DNA of 64,000 nt from Cordylochernes scorpioides (Eukaryota; Arthropoda; Arachnida; Pseudoscorpiones; Chernetidae), in NCBI GenBank assembly GCA_030710605.1, contig CP092881.1:73123095-73187094 (forward strand), in the 5' to 3' direction. Position numbers and translations under genes: made by a program. Under the pieces are notes generated by a model. That model saw nothing but the letters and a program-made list of their open reading frames with translations, made no database searches and was not told the DNA's origin. Shown here in pieces: positions 10,057-20,544 of the stretch (the first letter of the stretch is position 1; each line of letters opens with the position of its first letter).

Positions 10057-10524
10057 TTAAATGTCAATGTCTCTCTCTCTCCCTCTCTCACACACAAATT
10101 TCATAAATGAATCTATTTTTAAATCTACAGTGTATGGAGGTTCACTTGTGGTACAATTCACTCTACAAGATGGTGTTCCAATAGAGTTTATGTTTTGTAC
10201 CAATTCTTCTTCATAACCTTCAATTTGATGAATTTTATTTTGCTGAGTCATCCGCTGTTTCCTTTCGGGATAGGCTTCGCGATTCTTGCTAATGGATGCA
10301 ATGTGGCCCGCTTCTTACATTTAAAGCAGGTTGCCTCTATAAATCTGCATATTCCTTTATGTTACTGCCACAGTGTTTACATTTCACCTTTGGCGAATAT
10401 ACTTTATTCATTTCTTTGATACTCAATTAATCAATTATATTTTGCCATTCATCCTGATGAAGCAATTTTGCATTTTCCTCCGCATTGCCCATGCGAAATA
10501 TATCACTCTCTCCAGAGGAATATC
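10057..10524 (-). pseudogene. Gypsy gag/protease relic, downstream part
   Basis: Read on the minus strand, the sequence gives a gag C-terminus (DIPLERVIYFAWAM), zinc-knuckle remains (CKHCGS, then CFKCKKRAT in a shifted frame) and the N-terminal edge of a retroviral-type protease (EPPYTVDLKI). Several stops and frameshifts break it. It continues the gag fragment at 12213-12640; the two parts join when the solo LTR 10525-12212 is removed together with one TATC. The family is Mag/K02A2.6-like by pattern. Confidence 0.7.
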
Positions 10525-12212
10525 TGTTGGGGCACGTTTTTGAAACCATACCCCAACAGAAGGCGTATGTATAATCAAATCAAATGGATACATGGCTTCC
10601 CTCCCACATAGACTTACAGACCACCTTTTGCCCAGAAACCTAGACAATTGATGACACCAGACTTCCATGCCGAAAGCTGATGCCTGGTGAAGAAGACACC
10701 AGTGACATCCAGAGACATCCGCGCCGGAAGCTGTTGTTCCATATGTACATATATTCCCCTCACCAAAAATTTAGGTAAAGGTGACCAGAAAAAAATGGAG
10801 AAGGAAGATTTCTAAAAGACTAAGCCTTATAAATATCCTTCCCGAAAAAAGGAAGCATCACATTACAGTCCAGGTAAAAGGGGCCTGGGTCGATTTTTAG
10901 CCAAGACGGGGGCGATATATATACCGTCCCGAGAAAAGGGAGGATAGTATTTCAATCCATGTGGAGGGGGGGCCTGGGGTCTGAAATTTTACACTAGTGC
11001 CGTGGCTGTTTCTCTCTTTAGATTTTTTTTGTTTTGGTAATACTATATGTTCTATTTTGATGGGAGAGGCCTGGGGCGTCTATGAAATTGTATACTGGAG
11101 CCGTTGGCCATTTTGATTGGTGTTTCTTTCGGCGAATGAAAATGCCAGCCAATAGAAACTTTGGCGCGGCCAGCAAATGAAAACGTGTGTGTGTAGTAAC
11201 CAACCTAGATTTCGCATGGGCCCTAAAGGGCTATAAAGTAACTTCAGGTCACCTCTATCTAAATTTTTATTATGTAAATAGCATATCTCGTCAGTATAGA
11301 CATGTTCCCAAATTTTAATTTATTTAAATAAATATCTAGAGAAATTTCTTGTTTCCTCTCATACATATTTCATTCCTTTTGCTTTATGGTACTACCCCCA
11401 CACCTTAATTTCACAAATGTCGGGTACTATATCTTTGCTGTGATATATTGACACAGCGACAGTTGCAAATTATGACTTTATTAGGGCTACTTTGAGGGTA
11501 TCTATCTGTCAGGTTTTAGTAATGTTTGTACTTTTATGTGTTTCAGTGCGTTATTCCATCATATTTACCATTATACCATATTTTCTGATTCCTCGGGCTA
11601 TTGTTACGCTGTTAGGAGGGTACGGCATGATGCAAACAGATTTGTATGTTTGACTATTGTTTGTGTTATTTGGGCTATAAAAATGCCTTAATATGAATCT
11701 ATTTACAGTTGATATGTAGAAATTATAGAGATCTGTTGCTATAATTTTCCTCTATGAAATAGCTCCCAGCGTCTTCAGTGGGTTGCTAAACCTCCAGAAG
11801 GAGTCTTTTATAGATTGCCCAATTTAATAACGATTTCATGGGTTGTCTGATGAAATTGTATACTAGTGTCTTGGTTGTTTCCATCTTTAGACCTTTGTTC
11901 TGACAATATTATATGCTCGATCCCTGCTTTAACTCAAACTCTTAATCAATTACAAAGTTTCCCCCCCCTTTTTTTTCTTTATTTATCCTGTTTGCACAAA
12001 TTGCATTACATGTGATGATGTAAAGACATATGTCGATAGTGCATCATTGACAGCTGTGCTTCTATTATACAACATTAAGGTCTTGCTGCGGGTTATATAC
12101 ATGGGGTTGTTGGCCTAAATTGATATATATATATATATACTTAAGTAAGGAAACTTTAATAAGTCACATCGTGTATCCTCCCTTTTCATCTATCCAAACC
12201 GGGAACGCAACA
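10525..12212 (+). mobile_element. Solo LTR (1.69 kb), TSD TATC
   Basis: It starts TGTTGGGGCACG and ends GGGAACGCAACA, with TATC directly repeated at 10521-10524 and 12213-12216. It is homologous along most of its length to the LTRs at 35255-36886 and 44717-46354 but more diverged, with a replaced stretch at about 11400-11760. A TATA-like CTATAAAG near 11230 and AATAAA near 11328 are shared by all three. No primer-binding site or internal region follows, so this is the product of LTR-LTR recombination. Confidence 0.88.
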
Positions 12213-12640
12213 TATCCTCTTCTGCTAGAAGTGTTTCCTGTATTTTTATATTCAGTAAGCTGCATACTAACTTGTCCCTCAAGGAATATTTTAAAAAGTT
12301 CCCAAATTTGCATTTAGATGCCATCATTTAATCTCTACAATTGTTTACTTTTGAAGAACTTAAATCGTTTAACTAGAATTGAACGTTTTGAAAAATGTTT
12401 AGCCAGTATTTCAATAATTTCTTCCTATTTCATGTTCTTCGGTTGTACAGGACTACATAAGTCCTTCAGTACTCTGTATTCATTACCTATTAACCAAAGC
12501 CTTTCTTTGCTCCTTTACTGCATTTATTACAATAAAATATTGCTATAATTTTTCAATAAAAGTTTCTAATTCTTGACTTCCTTCTTTATATTCACCAAAA
12601 GTGCAATAAGTCATTTTGCTTTAAGTAATTAGAATAATAT
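12213..12640 (-). pseudogene. Gypsy gag relic, upstream part
   Basis: The minus strand encodes CKFGNF...LRDKLVCSLLNIKIQETLLAEED, the conserved capsid C-terminal region of Mag-like gag, with stops further upstream. The frame runs directly into the solo LTR target site and resumes at 10524. The paralogous interval at 49500-49605 lacks this relic. Confidence 0.65.
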
Positions 12641-12769
12641 TATTTTATTTATTTTAGAAATGGCATTAGTGGGTGCTTATTCCATCCTTGTCGCTAATTG
12701 CAATATCTTGACTATACAAATTCATCTATTGCCGAGATGTTATTTACATAAAAAGAGAGATATTTATAT

Positions 12770-12902
12770 CCCAGGTTCTTGGAGCGCAGAGCGCCAACTA
12801 CAATACATCAAAATATATTAAGCCATGAAAGTTATATACAGGAGACGATGACTCAGATATATTAACTAGCCGGGTAGTTGGCGATTTACGCTCCAGGAGC
12901 CC
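12770..12902. repeat. MITE-like inverted repeat
   Basis: The left arm CCCAGGTTCTTGGAGCG...GCCAACTA and the right arm TAGTTGGCG...CCAGGAGCCCGGG are imperfect reverse complements about 130 bp apart. Only the left arm is found in the paralogous site near 49610; there the right arm is missing between two copies of TATATTAACT. Confidence 0.5.
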
Positions 12903-13225
12903 GGGTTACCTCTATTTTCTCTCTATATTAACTACTCTATGATTAATACTTTATTCTCTGGATTAATTAATTATACAAATTAAATATATACATTTTTGAT
13001 ATAAAAATATTAGTAAATATATTCTAGAATGCCGGTCCGAGACCGCAAAAGTAAATATATTAGTAAATTTTGAGAGATAGACGAATTTAAATGAAAATAA
13101 TAATCTGTTATTCAACATTGTAGTCAAATTTTTAAATCTATTGTGTTTGTTTATTTACATTTAGGTGACGGGCTCATACTTGTCTTTATATATATTATCT
13201 TTTAAAAAAAATTATATTTTCTAAT

Positions 13226-13361
13226 ATGACTGAAGAAAACCAAAAAACTATCTCAACTCGCACAATACTAAATCTTTTTGAGAATTCCCGGGATATTCTT
13301 AGTGGGCTATCGCTTGTTTACTCGGATCACGTGGAAAGTACAGCCAACAAAACACAACCAG
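13226..13361 (+). CDS. ANKZF1: ANKZF1/Vms1-like gene copy A, first coding exon
   Basis: Vms1/ANKZF1 releases stalled nascent chains from 60S ribosomes by cleaving the peptidyl-tRNA. This exon encodes the 45-residue N-terminus, which includes LFENSRDILSGLSLV, comparable to the short LFDLS...GLSLV motif near the start of animal ANKZF1. The ATG at 13226 is the first in an upstream AT-rich leader, and the exon ends CCAG|gtattt in phase 1. The next exon is 18403-18515. The paralogous exon at 53997-54132 differs at one base (Asn5 to Lys). Identification rests mainly on exons 2-3; the N-terminal motif adds weaker support. Transcription start and promoter are not identified. Confidence 0.72.
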
Positions 13362-13794
13362 GTATTTTTAGATAAAAAATAAATTTATAAAACAAATTCA
13401 TAGAATTTTGCCATTTTAAAAGGTCATTGTATTTAATTTTGTTCTACATTTTGTTGTTAGTGACATCGAGTTCAATTTTGGTGACTATGGACAAATATTA
13501 TCTTATTTGATCATTTGGTGCCCATCACTCGCGGCTCTTCTTGACATTTTGTTACCATATAATTTGATCTTAACATTTAGGTTCCTTGGAGCCTGACTCA
13601 GCAAGCATGTCAGTGTGAAAGGTCAATATTTTGGATCTCCAGAGGCTTCCTCTTGGACAACCCATGTTGTCATTTTACCGAACAAGATACTGATGCGAGT
13701 CAGAGGAAGAAATTGAGGAACAAATGGCTCAATGAATTCAGGTCTTCCCTTCACAAGAAGTGAACAACTGATATAAACCTCCAACCCTCACAGA

Positions 13795-13960
13795 TCACAG
13801 AAGCTGTCAGCTACGACCTGGGAACAAATCCTACATTGAGCATTTTTTTCTGAAGAAAAAAAAAATGCTTCAATGGCCTTCTAATCTTGCAAAAACCTAA
13901 CTCTACCAATAAGTGGGAATATATTTCACATTTGTAAGTGCAAAATTGAACTGCTTTATA
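13795..13960 (+). repeat. tRNA-derived SINE (diverged subfamily), 5' part
   Basis: The B-box-like GGGAACAAATCC and the body (CTTGCAAAAACCTAAC, ACATTTGTAAGTGC) match the SINE family of this window. The copy is interrupted at TA by the pogo-type element 13961-16018 and resumes at 16019-16115. An unsplit relative is at 55968-56245. Confidence 0.75.
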
Positions 13961-14253
13961 CAGTAAAACCCTTCTATAGTGAACCCCAATGGGACAAAGC
14001 TTTTGGTTCACTATAGCCACGGTTTGGCCATTTTTTGTTTACTTTTCTAAATATTTAGACCATATAATTAAAAAACAGCCATACAAACAGGAAAAGGCAG
14101 CCACTTAATAATGGTCACTTTGTTTTAATTCCCCAAATTGACCTATTTCTTTACAGTAATGCTGAATATCAAAAGAAGTCATTTGATAATAGGTTCTTCT
14201 TATCATTAGCATACTTGTTTATTAATACAAAGCGATAACGCGCCATCTATACA

Positions 14254-14493
14254 TATAAAATGAAAGGATTTAAAAGCACGAATGTTTCTTTTATACATAA
14301 TACAAACTTCTACTGCCCTTACTGCAATGAAAAAATATATTGGGAGGGCTTGGCTCCTCAGTGGTGAACCCTCCCAGCGGTTTCGCCAATTTAATCCACC
14401 AGACTAATATATTTTTTCATTACATTAAGGGCAGTAGAAGTTTGTATTATGTATAAAAGAAACATTCGTGCTTTTAAATCCTTTCATTTTATA
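14254..14493. repeat. Foldback MITE, about 85-bp arms
   Basis: The arms from TATAAAATGAAAGG and to CCTTTCATTTTATA are near-perfect reverse complements around a GC-richer centre (GGGAGGGCTTGGCTCCTCAGTGG). The centre recurs at 25385-25465 and in inverted form at 20440-20530 and 63590-63660. Confidence 0.8.
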
Positions 14494-14865
14494 CTTGTTT
14501 ATATATAAACCTATGTATTATTTAAAAATTAAGCCAAATCCCCTATATATATAGGCAAAACATTATTAATTATATATTTAAAAGGTATAAGAGTATTTTG
14601 AACATCTTTCTCAAATAATATAATACAAAATTTATTTGAAAAAAATGCCTCTAATACCTTGTTTGAAAGTGAAAAGTAAAATTTGAAAATCAGAATTGTC
14701 TTAAAATATCGTTATTTCCATCAAAGGAAAAGAGCTACGTGTATTCTGAATCAATTGAAGATGATTCAAAAGTATCCAATTCAGAAAAATCGGGCGCGAA
14801 ACATGTTGATACGATCAGTAAAATTGCGAATAAAAAACGCCAATTTGCAAACACAAAATCGGTGG

Positions 14866-15614
14866 TAAAACGGCCGGCCAGGGGGAATATCTGCGAACCC
14901 TGAATGAGTCATATACCTAACAAGGCTTCCGTTCTAAAAATAGAACTGGAGTGGTAGTTTTTGAGAATTTATAAGTCGATTTGTTTGTGGCCCATGAGAC
15001 ATGGGGCACTGTTTTTTTTTTTATTCCAATTCCAGTTTCCACATATTCTTCTGAAGTGTATATTAAATTTTGTTTTTAACCTGTTATTCAAACCATTTCT
15101 GGTTTTAAAATGATTTGGAATTATTTTTTAGCCTAGGTTAAACTTGATATAAAATGCTTCTAAAAGGGCATGCTGCCATTGTTTTTTAGAACGCCATTCT
15201 TTGTTTCTTTTCTTTATTTTGGAAGCCATTTGTATTTTTTCTAAAACGGCCGGCCAGGGGGAATATCTGCGAACCCTGAATGAGTCATATACCTAACAAG
15301 GCTTCCGTTCTAAAAATAGAACTGGAGTGGTAGTTTTTGAGAATTTATAAGTCGATTTGTTTGTGGCCCATGAGACATGGGGCACTGTTTTTTTTTTATT
15401 CCAATTCCAGTTTCCACATATTCTTCTGAAGTGTATATTAAATTTTGTTTTTAACCTGTTATTCAAACCATTTCTGGTTTTAAAATGATTTGGAATTATT
15501 TTTTAGCCTAGGTTAAACTTGATATAAAATGCTTCTAAAAGGGCATGCTGCCATTGTTTTTTAGAACGCCATTCTTTGTTTCTTTTCTTTATTTTGGAAG
15601 CCATTTGTATTTTT
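14866..15614 (+). repeat. Recent 376-bp tandem duplication
   Basis: Unit 1 (14866-15241) and unit 2 (15242-15614) are almost identical, both starting TAAAACGGCCGGCCAGGGG; they differ mainly in a T-run length. The junction carries TTTTTCTAAAACGG. It lies within the pogo-type element. Near-identity points to a recent duplication or an assembly artefact. Confidence 0.9.
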
Positions 15615-16018
15615 CTATTTCAAAATTGTCGAATGCAAATATATTCTATTAAATAAAAGTATAATGTGTAAAAATTTATACAACATACAGCAAAAATAGA
15701 ATGGAAATGAAAACAAACAAGGCTGCTAATTTTTTGTTTTGAAATCGCGATCTGCGAGCTAAAACATGTTCAAAATTTTGTCGTTTTAAAATTTTTTTAA
15801 ATCCCAATTTTAAGTTCGTTATAAGCCTAGAATTTTTAATAGATTTTATCATTTTGGGACCGAAAATAGGTTCGTTATAGGGGTAGTTCGTTATTTTAAA
15901 AATCGCAAAGTTCGTTATAACAATGGTATTTTCAATGGAATGGAATTGGGAATCGCCGTAGGTTCTTTATAAGTGAAGTTTCGCTATATCCAGGGTTCGT
16001 ATTAGCGGGGTTTTACTG

Positions 16019-16115
16019 TATATTGTTGTGTGTAGGCATTGGTATACTTGCAGTACAAGCAGATGATAACAACTCACCATGATCATCATGGCCTGTACCA
16101 GATGTATATACTATA
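16019..16115 (+). repeat. SINE 3' part, continuation of 13795-13960
   Basis: It carries the SINE 3' region (GTACAAGCAG...CACCATGATCATCATGGCCTGTACCAG). Following bases 16116-16225 are colinear with 56245-56350 in the paralogous block. Confidence 0.75.
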
Positions 16116-16225
16116 GGGATAATAATTTAAAAATAACAACAATAAATATAAGAGATGCTGAGCCTATTTTATGAACTTTTAACAATAGATGTCATAGTCA
16201 AATATTACTGGTCAACAGGTCATGG

Positions 16226-16538
16226 TGTTTTTTTTGCTTATCCCTAGTACACGTGGTACAGGTCATGATATTCATGGTGGGTAGAAATTGGTGACTGCTT
16301 TTTACTGTAAGTACACCACATGTCTACACATGTGAAAAGCAGTTCGACTTTGCACTTACAAATGTGCCATAGCCCCGTTTGGTTACTTGCACTCGCTGGT
16401 GGGGTTGAAATTTTGCAAGAATCGTGGGTCATTGGAGCATTTTTTTTTTAATCAGAAAAAAGTGCCCAATGAGGGAATCAAACCCGGGTCGTAGCGGTCG
16501 AAAACCAATGGTTTAGACCATCCTTCCACCAACCCCCG
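16226..16538 (-). repeat. tRNA-derived SINE
   Basis: On the minus strand: a tRNA-like head with A box (TGGTCTAAACC) and B box (GGTTTGATTCC), a CACTTTTTTCTGATT linker, a conserved body, a palindrome CACATGTGTAGACATGTG, and the 3' end CATGATNATCATGG...GGGATAAGCAAAAA. The same copy is present in the paralogous block at 56353-56660. Confidence 0.88.
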
Positions 16539-16551
16539 CAGGTACACTCAA

Positions 16552-16792
16552 GACAATGGGAAAACTGAAGGATTGGAGTATAATTTGCTCAGCCACCCTC
16601 CCTATTCTCCTGATTTGGCACCCTCAAACTTTCATATCTTCCCACAGCTAAAGAAATTTGTTTCTAGAAAGCACTTTACGTCCAATGAAGAAGGCTGTAG
16701 ATGGATATTTTAACAGCCTTCCAGACTCTCATTTCCGGGAAGGAATATTGGAGAAATGATGTGTGTTGGAGTCAAGGGGCTTATGTAGAATA
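16552..16792 (+). pseudogene. Mariner transposase C-terminal fragment
   Basis: It encodes HPPYSPDLAPSNFHIFPQLKK followed by RKHFTSNEE, the C-terminal catalytic motif of DD34D mariner transposases (SPDLAPSDFHLF). The N-terminal and central parts are gone, and the frame breaks after the second motif. The paralogous copy at 56675-56940 keeps a longer open frame. Confidence 0.82.
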
Positions 16793-16839
16793 GTTTTTAA
16801 AACTGAAAATCAGAATTTATAAGGTACAATTAGAAAAGG

Positions 16840-17115
16840 GGGTCGGTGGAAGGCTGGTTAAACCGTTTGGTTTTCGACCACTACGACCCGGGTTCGATTC
16901 CCGCATTGGACACTTTTTTTGGTAAAAAAAAAAAAAAAGCTCCAATAGCCCCCGATTCTTGCAAAAGTCCAACCCCACCAGCGAGTGCAAGTAACCAAAC
17001 GGGGCTCTGACACATTTGTAAGTGCCAAGTCGAACGGCTTTTCACATGTGTAGACATGTGGTGCGCTTACAGTAAAAGCAGTCACTAACAACCCACCATG
17101 ATTATCATGGCTTTG
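16840..17115 (+). repeat. tRNA-derived SINE
   Basis: The head GGTCGGTGGAAGGCTGG, B box GGTTCGATTCC and complete body with the CACATGTGTAGACATGTG palindrome are present; the 3' tail is truncated after ATTATCATGGC. Confidence 0.88.
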
Positions 17116-17350
17116 AGATAAGAAAGAAGAAACATCTAGTATAAATCCTAATAAATAGCGCGAGACATTTTGTTATCACAGTTTATTTATTTAGATTCAG
17201 TCTTATTACTTGGTGTTTGAGCCGTTCATTATCAGACTGAAAACCTCGTAGTGTGAATCTGGAATTTCTTCAATTTAATTCACAAGGCTTAAATATATTG
17301 TTGTATAAATTTCTATTATAATAATCATCAAACTAATTTTAAAAATAATT

Positions 17351-17547
17351 ACACAGGTCTACAAAACTCAAAGTAGTTGTACCTTATAGCATTTATATAT
17401 CGGGATTCAGAAAAAAAAACTCTGAGAGATATTTGATGCACAGGGATATTTATCACTGTGCATCAAATATCTCTCAGAGTTTTTTTTCTGAATCCCGATA
17501 TATATATGCTATAAGGTACAACTACTTTGAGTTTTGTAGACCTGTGT
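17351..17547. repeat. 197-bp near-perfect palindrome
   Basis: About 92-base arms begin ACACAGGTCTACAAAACTC and are separated by a 12-base centre (GGATATTTATCA). The paralogous locus around 57260-57330 lacks it, so it is an insertion. There is no coding capacity; it is probably a foldback MITE. Confidence 0.85.
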
Positions 17548-17552
17548 TATTA

Positions 17553-17660
17553 AACAAGGTAATAAGATCAAATCCAAATAAATAAATAATGTGTGACGTT
17601 TCGGTAACAGCGTTGTTACCATCTTCAGACAAAAGTACTGAACTCATTCAGTACTTTTTA
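17553..17660. repeat. Foldback family fragment (left arm with GTTTCGGTAACAG)
   Basis: This is the left-arm module: AAGGTAATAAGATCAAATCC, AATAAATAA, GTGTGACGTTTCGG, then the complement of a CTGAAGATGG core (CCATCTTCAGAC). It belongs to the foldback family described at 29265-29455. Confidence 0.7.
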
Positions 17661-18149
17661 TTTTTTATATATAAAATATATGTGGAGTTAAAGAGTAACC
17701 ATGATATCTTCAGATATGTTTGCAACCTCATGATTACGTGGCAGCTGATGAAACAAAAAATAAGATGATTGTCAACTTTTTCACATCATAGGAATCCTTG
17801 AATCTCGACCTTTATTAGTTCTTTTAGGGCTGGTCCATTGGGCAGCAACCCCCACCATGAATGACCCTAATCTAGCCTGAAGTGTTCACAAGCCATGGTG
17901 ATCAGTGCACCTGCTGTGAAAAAAATGTCCACTTTGGCTTTGCAATTAGGTTTTATCCTTTACAGGGAGTTTGTTCTACTGTATATAGATTGTGCTTTCT
18001 ATTAATTTATTATATTTCTAATTTATATTCCAAATTGTGCCTTATAAAACAGCAGAACATTTGAAATAGTCTTCATACATTTGGGAAACCTGAGAACATT
18101 GAAGACTTGCATTGAGTTGTAGGGACAAAACAAATGTTTTTGAAGAAAC

Positions 18150-18300
18150 ACGAGGTAATAAGACCAAATCCAAATAAATAGCGTGTGACATTTCGGTAAC
18201 AGTGCTGTTACTAAAATGTCCCATACTATTTATTTATTTGGAATTGGTCTTATTACCTTGTGTTTATAATCTATAATCCAAATTGTGCCTTATCATTTTT
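18150..18300. repeat. Foldback element, both arms
   Basis: A left arm (AGGTAATAAGACCAAATCC) and an inverted right arm (GGAATTGGTCTTATTACCTTGTG) are followed by the family's fixed 3' end TATAATCCAAATTGTGCC. It lies in intron 1 of ANKZF1 copy A. Confidence 0.75.
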
Positions 18301-18402
18301 GAAGAAAGTATAATCCACACAACCACCCAGTTATTGGACAAATTTATTGAGAAGAGAGGTTGTTCCTCCACTTTATCCAGTGTTGCGAACATCTCACCAC
18401 AG

Positions 18403-18515
18403 GGATGTGTTGTCCAGAGTTGCCAGTCACCCAGTTGTCTCTGAGCCGCCTGAGCGTCAGCCAGGAGAGGACCTGCCTCCTGTGTGACCAGACTTTCTCA
18501 CTGAGGGAGGACCAG
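18403..18515 (+). CDS. ANKZF1: ANKZF1/Vms1-like gene copy A, coding exon 2
   Basis: The acceptor is CATCTCACCACAG| and the donor GACCAG|gtacct. The exon enters in phase 1 and leaves in phase 0, joining exon 1 and exon 3 without breaking the frame. It encodes the stretch leading into the gene's single N-terminal zinc finger, ending CLLCDQTFSLREDQ. With exon 3 it gives C-X2-C-X12-H-X5-H. CDQTF and the following HYK...WH match the diagnostic ANKZF1 finger. Relative to copy B (61320-61432), only the first four bases and two synonymous sites differ. Confidence 0.8.
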
Positions 18516-18577
18516 GTACCTATGTTGTCAGTCTAGCAATTTATATCTGTTTTATCTCAACACAAATGTTCTTCAAT

Positions 18578-18665
18578 TTCTTAGTCAACAACAACAACAA
18601 AAGCCTTTATTTAGGGCATTCCGCCCCATATAAGATTCGCCGTATTTACACGTCAACAAGAGGAG
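18578..18665 (-). repeat. LINE 3' end with (TTG)n tail
   Basis: On the minus strand: a short hairpin around GGGCGGAATGCCC, then TAAATAAAGGC and a TTG repeat. It is a 5'-truncated retroposon stub in intron 2 of ANKZF1 copy A. Confidence 0.55.
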
Positions 18666-19093
18666 AGGGAAGAGGAAACATTTACAACAAAATAAAGTTT
18701 GTCTCACATTTAGTTACCTATTTACAGATAGGTCATCCTCCAGTATCCTTTGCCCTGCATTCTTTCTTATGCGCCCAGCTTCTGTGCAGAACTTAAAGTA
18801 TCTAACAATCAGTAATTCATCATCCAGAGCTGAAGAGAGAAGTTGACATATGCGTTGGTATCTAAATTGACCAAAGTTAGGGCTTGGGAAAATTTCAGTA
18901 CGTTTTTTCTGTTAAGAGAGGGCATTGGAAGAAATAGTGAACCAAATTCACATTTCTTAGTCATTAAATAAAGATGAAAACAAATTGAAATGGATCCAAA
19001 AGTGATAAAAGGAAACATAAGGTAAAAACTTATCCATGTAGTACCTCAAATTCTAGAAAAGTTCTCACATCTATTTTCCAAAATTCTGCAAGA

Positions 19094-19185
19094 AACATAA
19101 GGTAATAAGAATAAATCCAAATAAATAAATAGTGTGTGATGTTTCAGTAACAGCAGTGTTACCATCATCAAACAAAAGTACTGAA
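19094..19185. repeat. Foldback family left-arm fragment
   Basis: AAGGTAATAAGAATAAATCC, GTGTGTGATGTTTCAGTAAC and CATCATCAAACAAAAGTACTG match the left arm of the foldback family. The paralogous fragment is at about 61805-61870. Confidence 0.65.
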
Positions 19186-19570
19186 TCAGAAAAATATCAC
19201 AGCATACTTTTAAATAGTTAGTGTTATCAAATGTGTTGTACGAGTAGTCGATTTGACCAACAAGCCTCTTTCAGCTTCTTTCAAACTCTGACATATGTTT
19301 GTAATGATCTTTCAGTGAGACATTGTTACAATAGAAATAGGCTTACTGCAAAAAATTGAATGGAAATTTTGGAAATCATCTCGCGCCACACCAAATATTA
19401 AGTCTAGAATACTTGTGAAGGATGCGAAGTTCAGATCCACTGGAATTCTTGCTTTGCTCAGCCACCAAATTTCCATCATTTGTGTTTGGTTGAAGCATCT
19501 TTGTATACATATTTTCATATAAATCTGACAACTCCTTCTTGGTGTGTCGATTTTTTTGTTATAGAGTGTA

Positions 19571-19735
19571 CAGTAGAACTACCTCCCTTTAAAGGACAAC
19601 ACCTAATTGCAGAGCCAAAGTGTTCGTAAGGGATATGTGTCCTCTTACCGGAGCGTTGCTAAATAGTAAAAATGATAATTTTACATATGAAAACTGTCCT
19701 TTGTAGAGAGGTGTCTTCTCATGGAGGTTCTACTG
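19571..19735. mobile_element. 165-bp MITE, TSD TA
   Basis: The terminal inverted repeats CAGTAGAACTACCTCC and GGAGGTTCTACTG are flanked by TA. A second full copy is at 23799-23979 and a decayed right end at 25235-25275. The ends resemble pogo/Tigger termini. Confidence 0.85.
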
Positions 19736-19858
19736 TAACTCGGACAACTCCTTTGTGTGTCAATTTTTTAGTTATAGAGTGTATATGGAAATAATTCTTC
19801 ACCATCCCCCATTTTCCATAACTTATTCTGGCATCACAATACAGAGCTGGTCCTCCAG

Positions 19859-19955
19859 GTGTTGCACTACAAGTCAGCATGGCACCTCTACAACCTCCGG
19901 CAGAAGATTGTGGGCCGCAGAGCGATTGTTGAAGCAAAATTCCAACAATTAGAAG
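19859..19955 (+). CDS. ANKZF1: ANKZF1/Vms1-like gene copy A, coding exon 3
   Basis: The acceptor is TCCTCCAG| and the donor GAAG|gtaaga. The exon enters in phase 0 and encodes VLHYKSAWHLYNLRQKIVG and the following helix. This completes the C2H2 finger begun in exon 2 and the conserved WH-x-(Y/F)NL(K/R)Q segment of ANKZF1/Vms1. Relative to copy B (62979-63075) there are two differences, both synonymous. The next exons (acidic linker, VLRF1 catalytic domain) were not recognised downstream. Whether this copy is a complete gene is unknown. Confidence 0.82.
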
Positions 19956-20078
19956 GTAAGAGTTTGTTGGACACTTCCTTTGTTTGAAATGTACTTTGTC
20001 AAAACTGACTGCTAAGGTCCATATAGATAAATCCTGCAATTTGTTTGAATGTATCAATTAATTTTTAAGCAATGTAAA

Positions 20079-20262
20079 CACAAGGTAATAAGACCAAATC
20101 TAAATAAATAAATATTGCGCGATGTTTCGGTTTCATTACTTTTGTCTGAAGATGGTAACAATGTTGTTACCGAAACATCACACACTATTTATTTATTTGG
20201 ATTTGGTCTTATTACCTTGTGTTTATAATCTATAATCCAAATTGTGCCTTATCATTTAGGCA
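20079..20262. repeat. Foldback element with hammerhead-like core
   Basis: The left arm is 20079-20130. The right arm, from TTTTGTCTGAAGATGG at 20141, continues through GTTACCGAAACATCACACAC to the fixed end AATTGTGCCTTATCA. It is colinear with 63225-63400 in copy B. Confidence 0.8.
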
Positions 20263-20544
20263 ATGTGTTTATTTTTAGCTCTACAGACCTTACTGCAATG
20301 ATTAAAGTTATTGAATGAGAGGTCTTGGGTGAAATTATATGTATGTACCTCTACAGACCTATAAGCGTATGTCCATAGATTCCCTAAACACCACTAAGCT
20401 GCCTTCCATAGAAAATACAGGGTATATTCCAAACCAATCCAATCCAATAGTAGAGCGGTTTGGAGATTAATTTGATGAAACCGCTGAAAGCATTCACCAC
20501 TGATGAGCCAAGCCCCCTCATTCAATAACTTTTATCATTGCAAA
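20263..20544. repeat. Dispersed repeat (relative of the 14254 foldback centre)
   Basis: It contains CTCTACAGACCTTACTGCAATG, ATTGGATTGG-type inverted bases and CACTGATGAGCCAAGC, all recurring in copy B at 63420-63680. The last part is the reverse complement of the foldback centre at 14340-14400. Confidence 0.6.

Larger units (their letters stand above)
13961..16018. mobile_element. Non-autonomous pogo/Tigger-type DNA transposon, TSD TA
   Basis: Terminal inverted repeats CAGTAAAACCCTTCTATAGTGAACC and GGTTCGTATTAGCGGGGTTTTACTG are flanked by TA on both sides. The insertion splits a SINE, and the paralogous locus near 56120 has the empty site, so boundaries are firm. Inside are a foldback element (14254-14493) and a 376-bp tandem duplication (14866-15614). 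No transposase frame was seen; a short basic frame near 14683 is not recognisable. Confidence 0.85.

Noticed and set aside
13580..13620. Candidate alternative second exon after TTAACATTTAG in intron 1 of copy A (and 54353 in copy B)
   Set aside because: It hits a stop after about 12 codons in both copies; splicing to 18403 continues a conserved zinc-finger frame instead.
16840..17115. tRNA gene suggested by the B box GGTTCGATTCC
   Set aside because: The head does not fold into a full cloverleaf and is followed by a 200-bp conserved body with many copies; it is a SINE.
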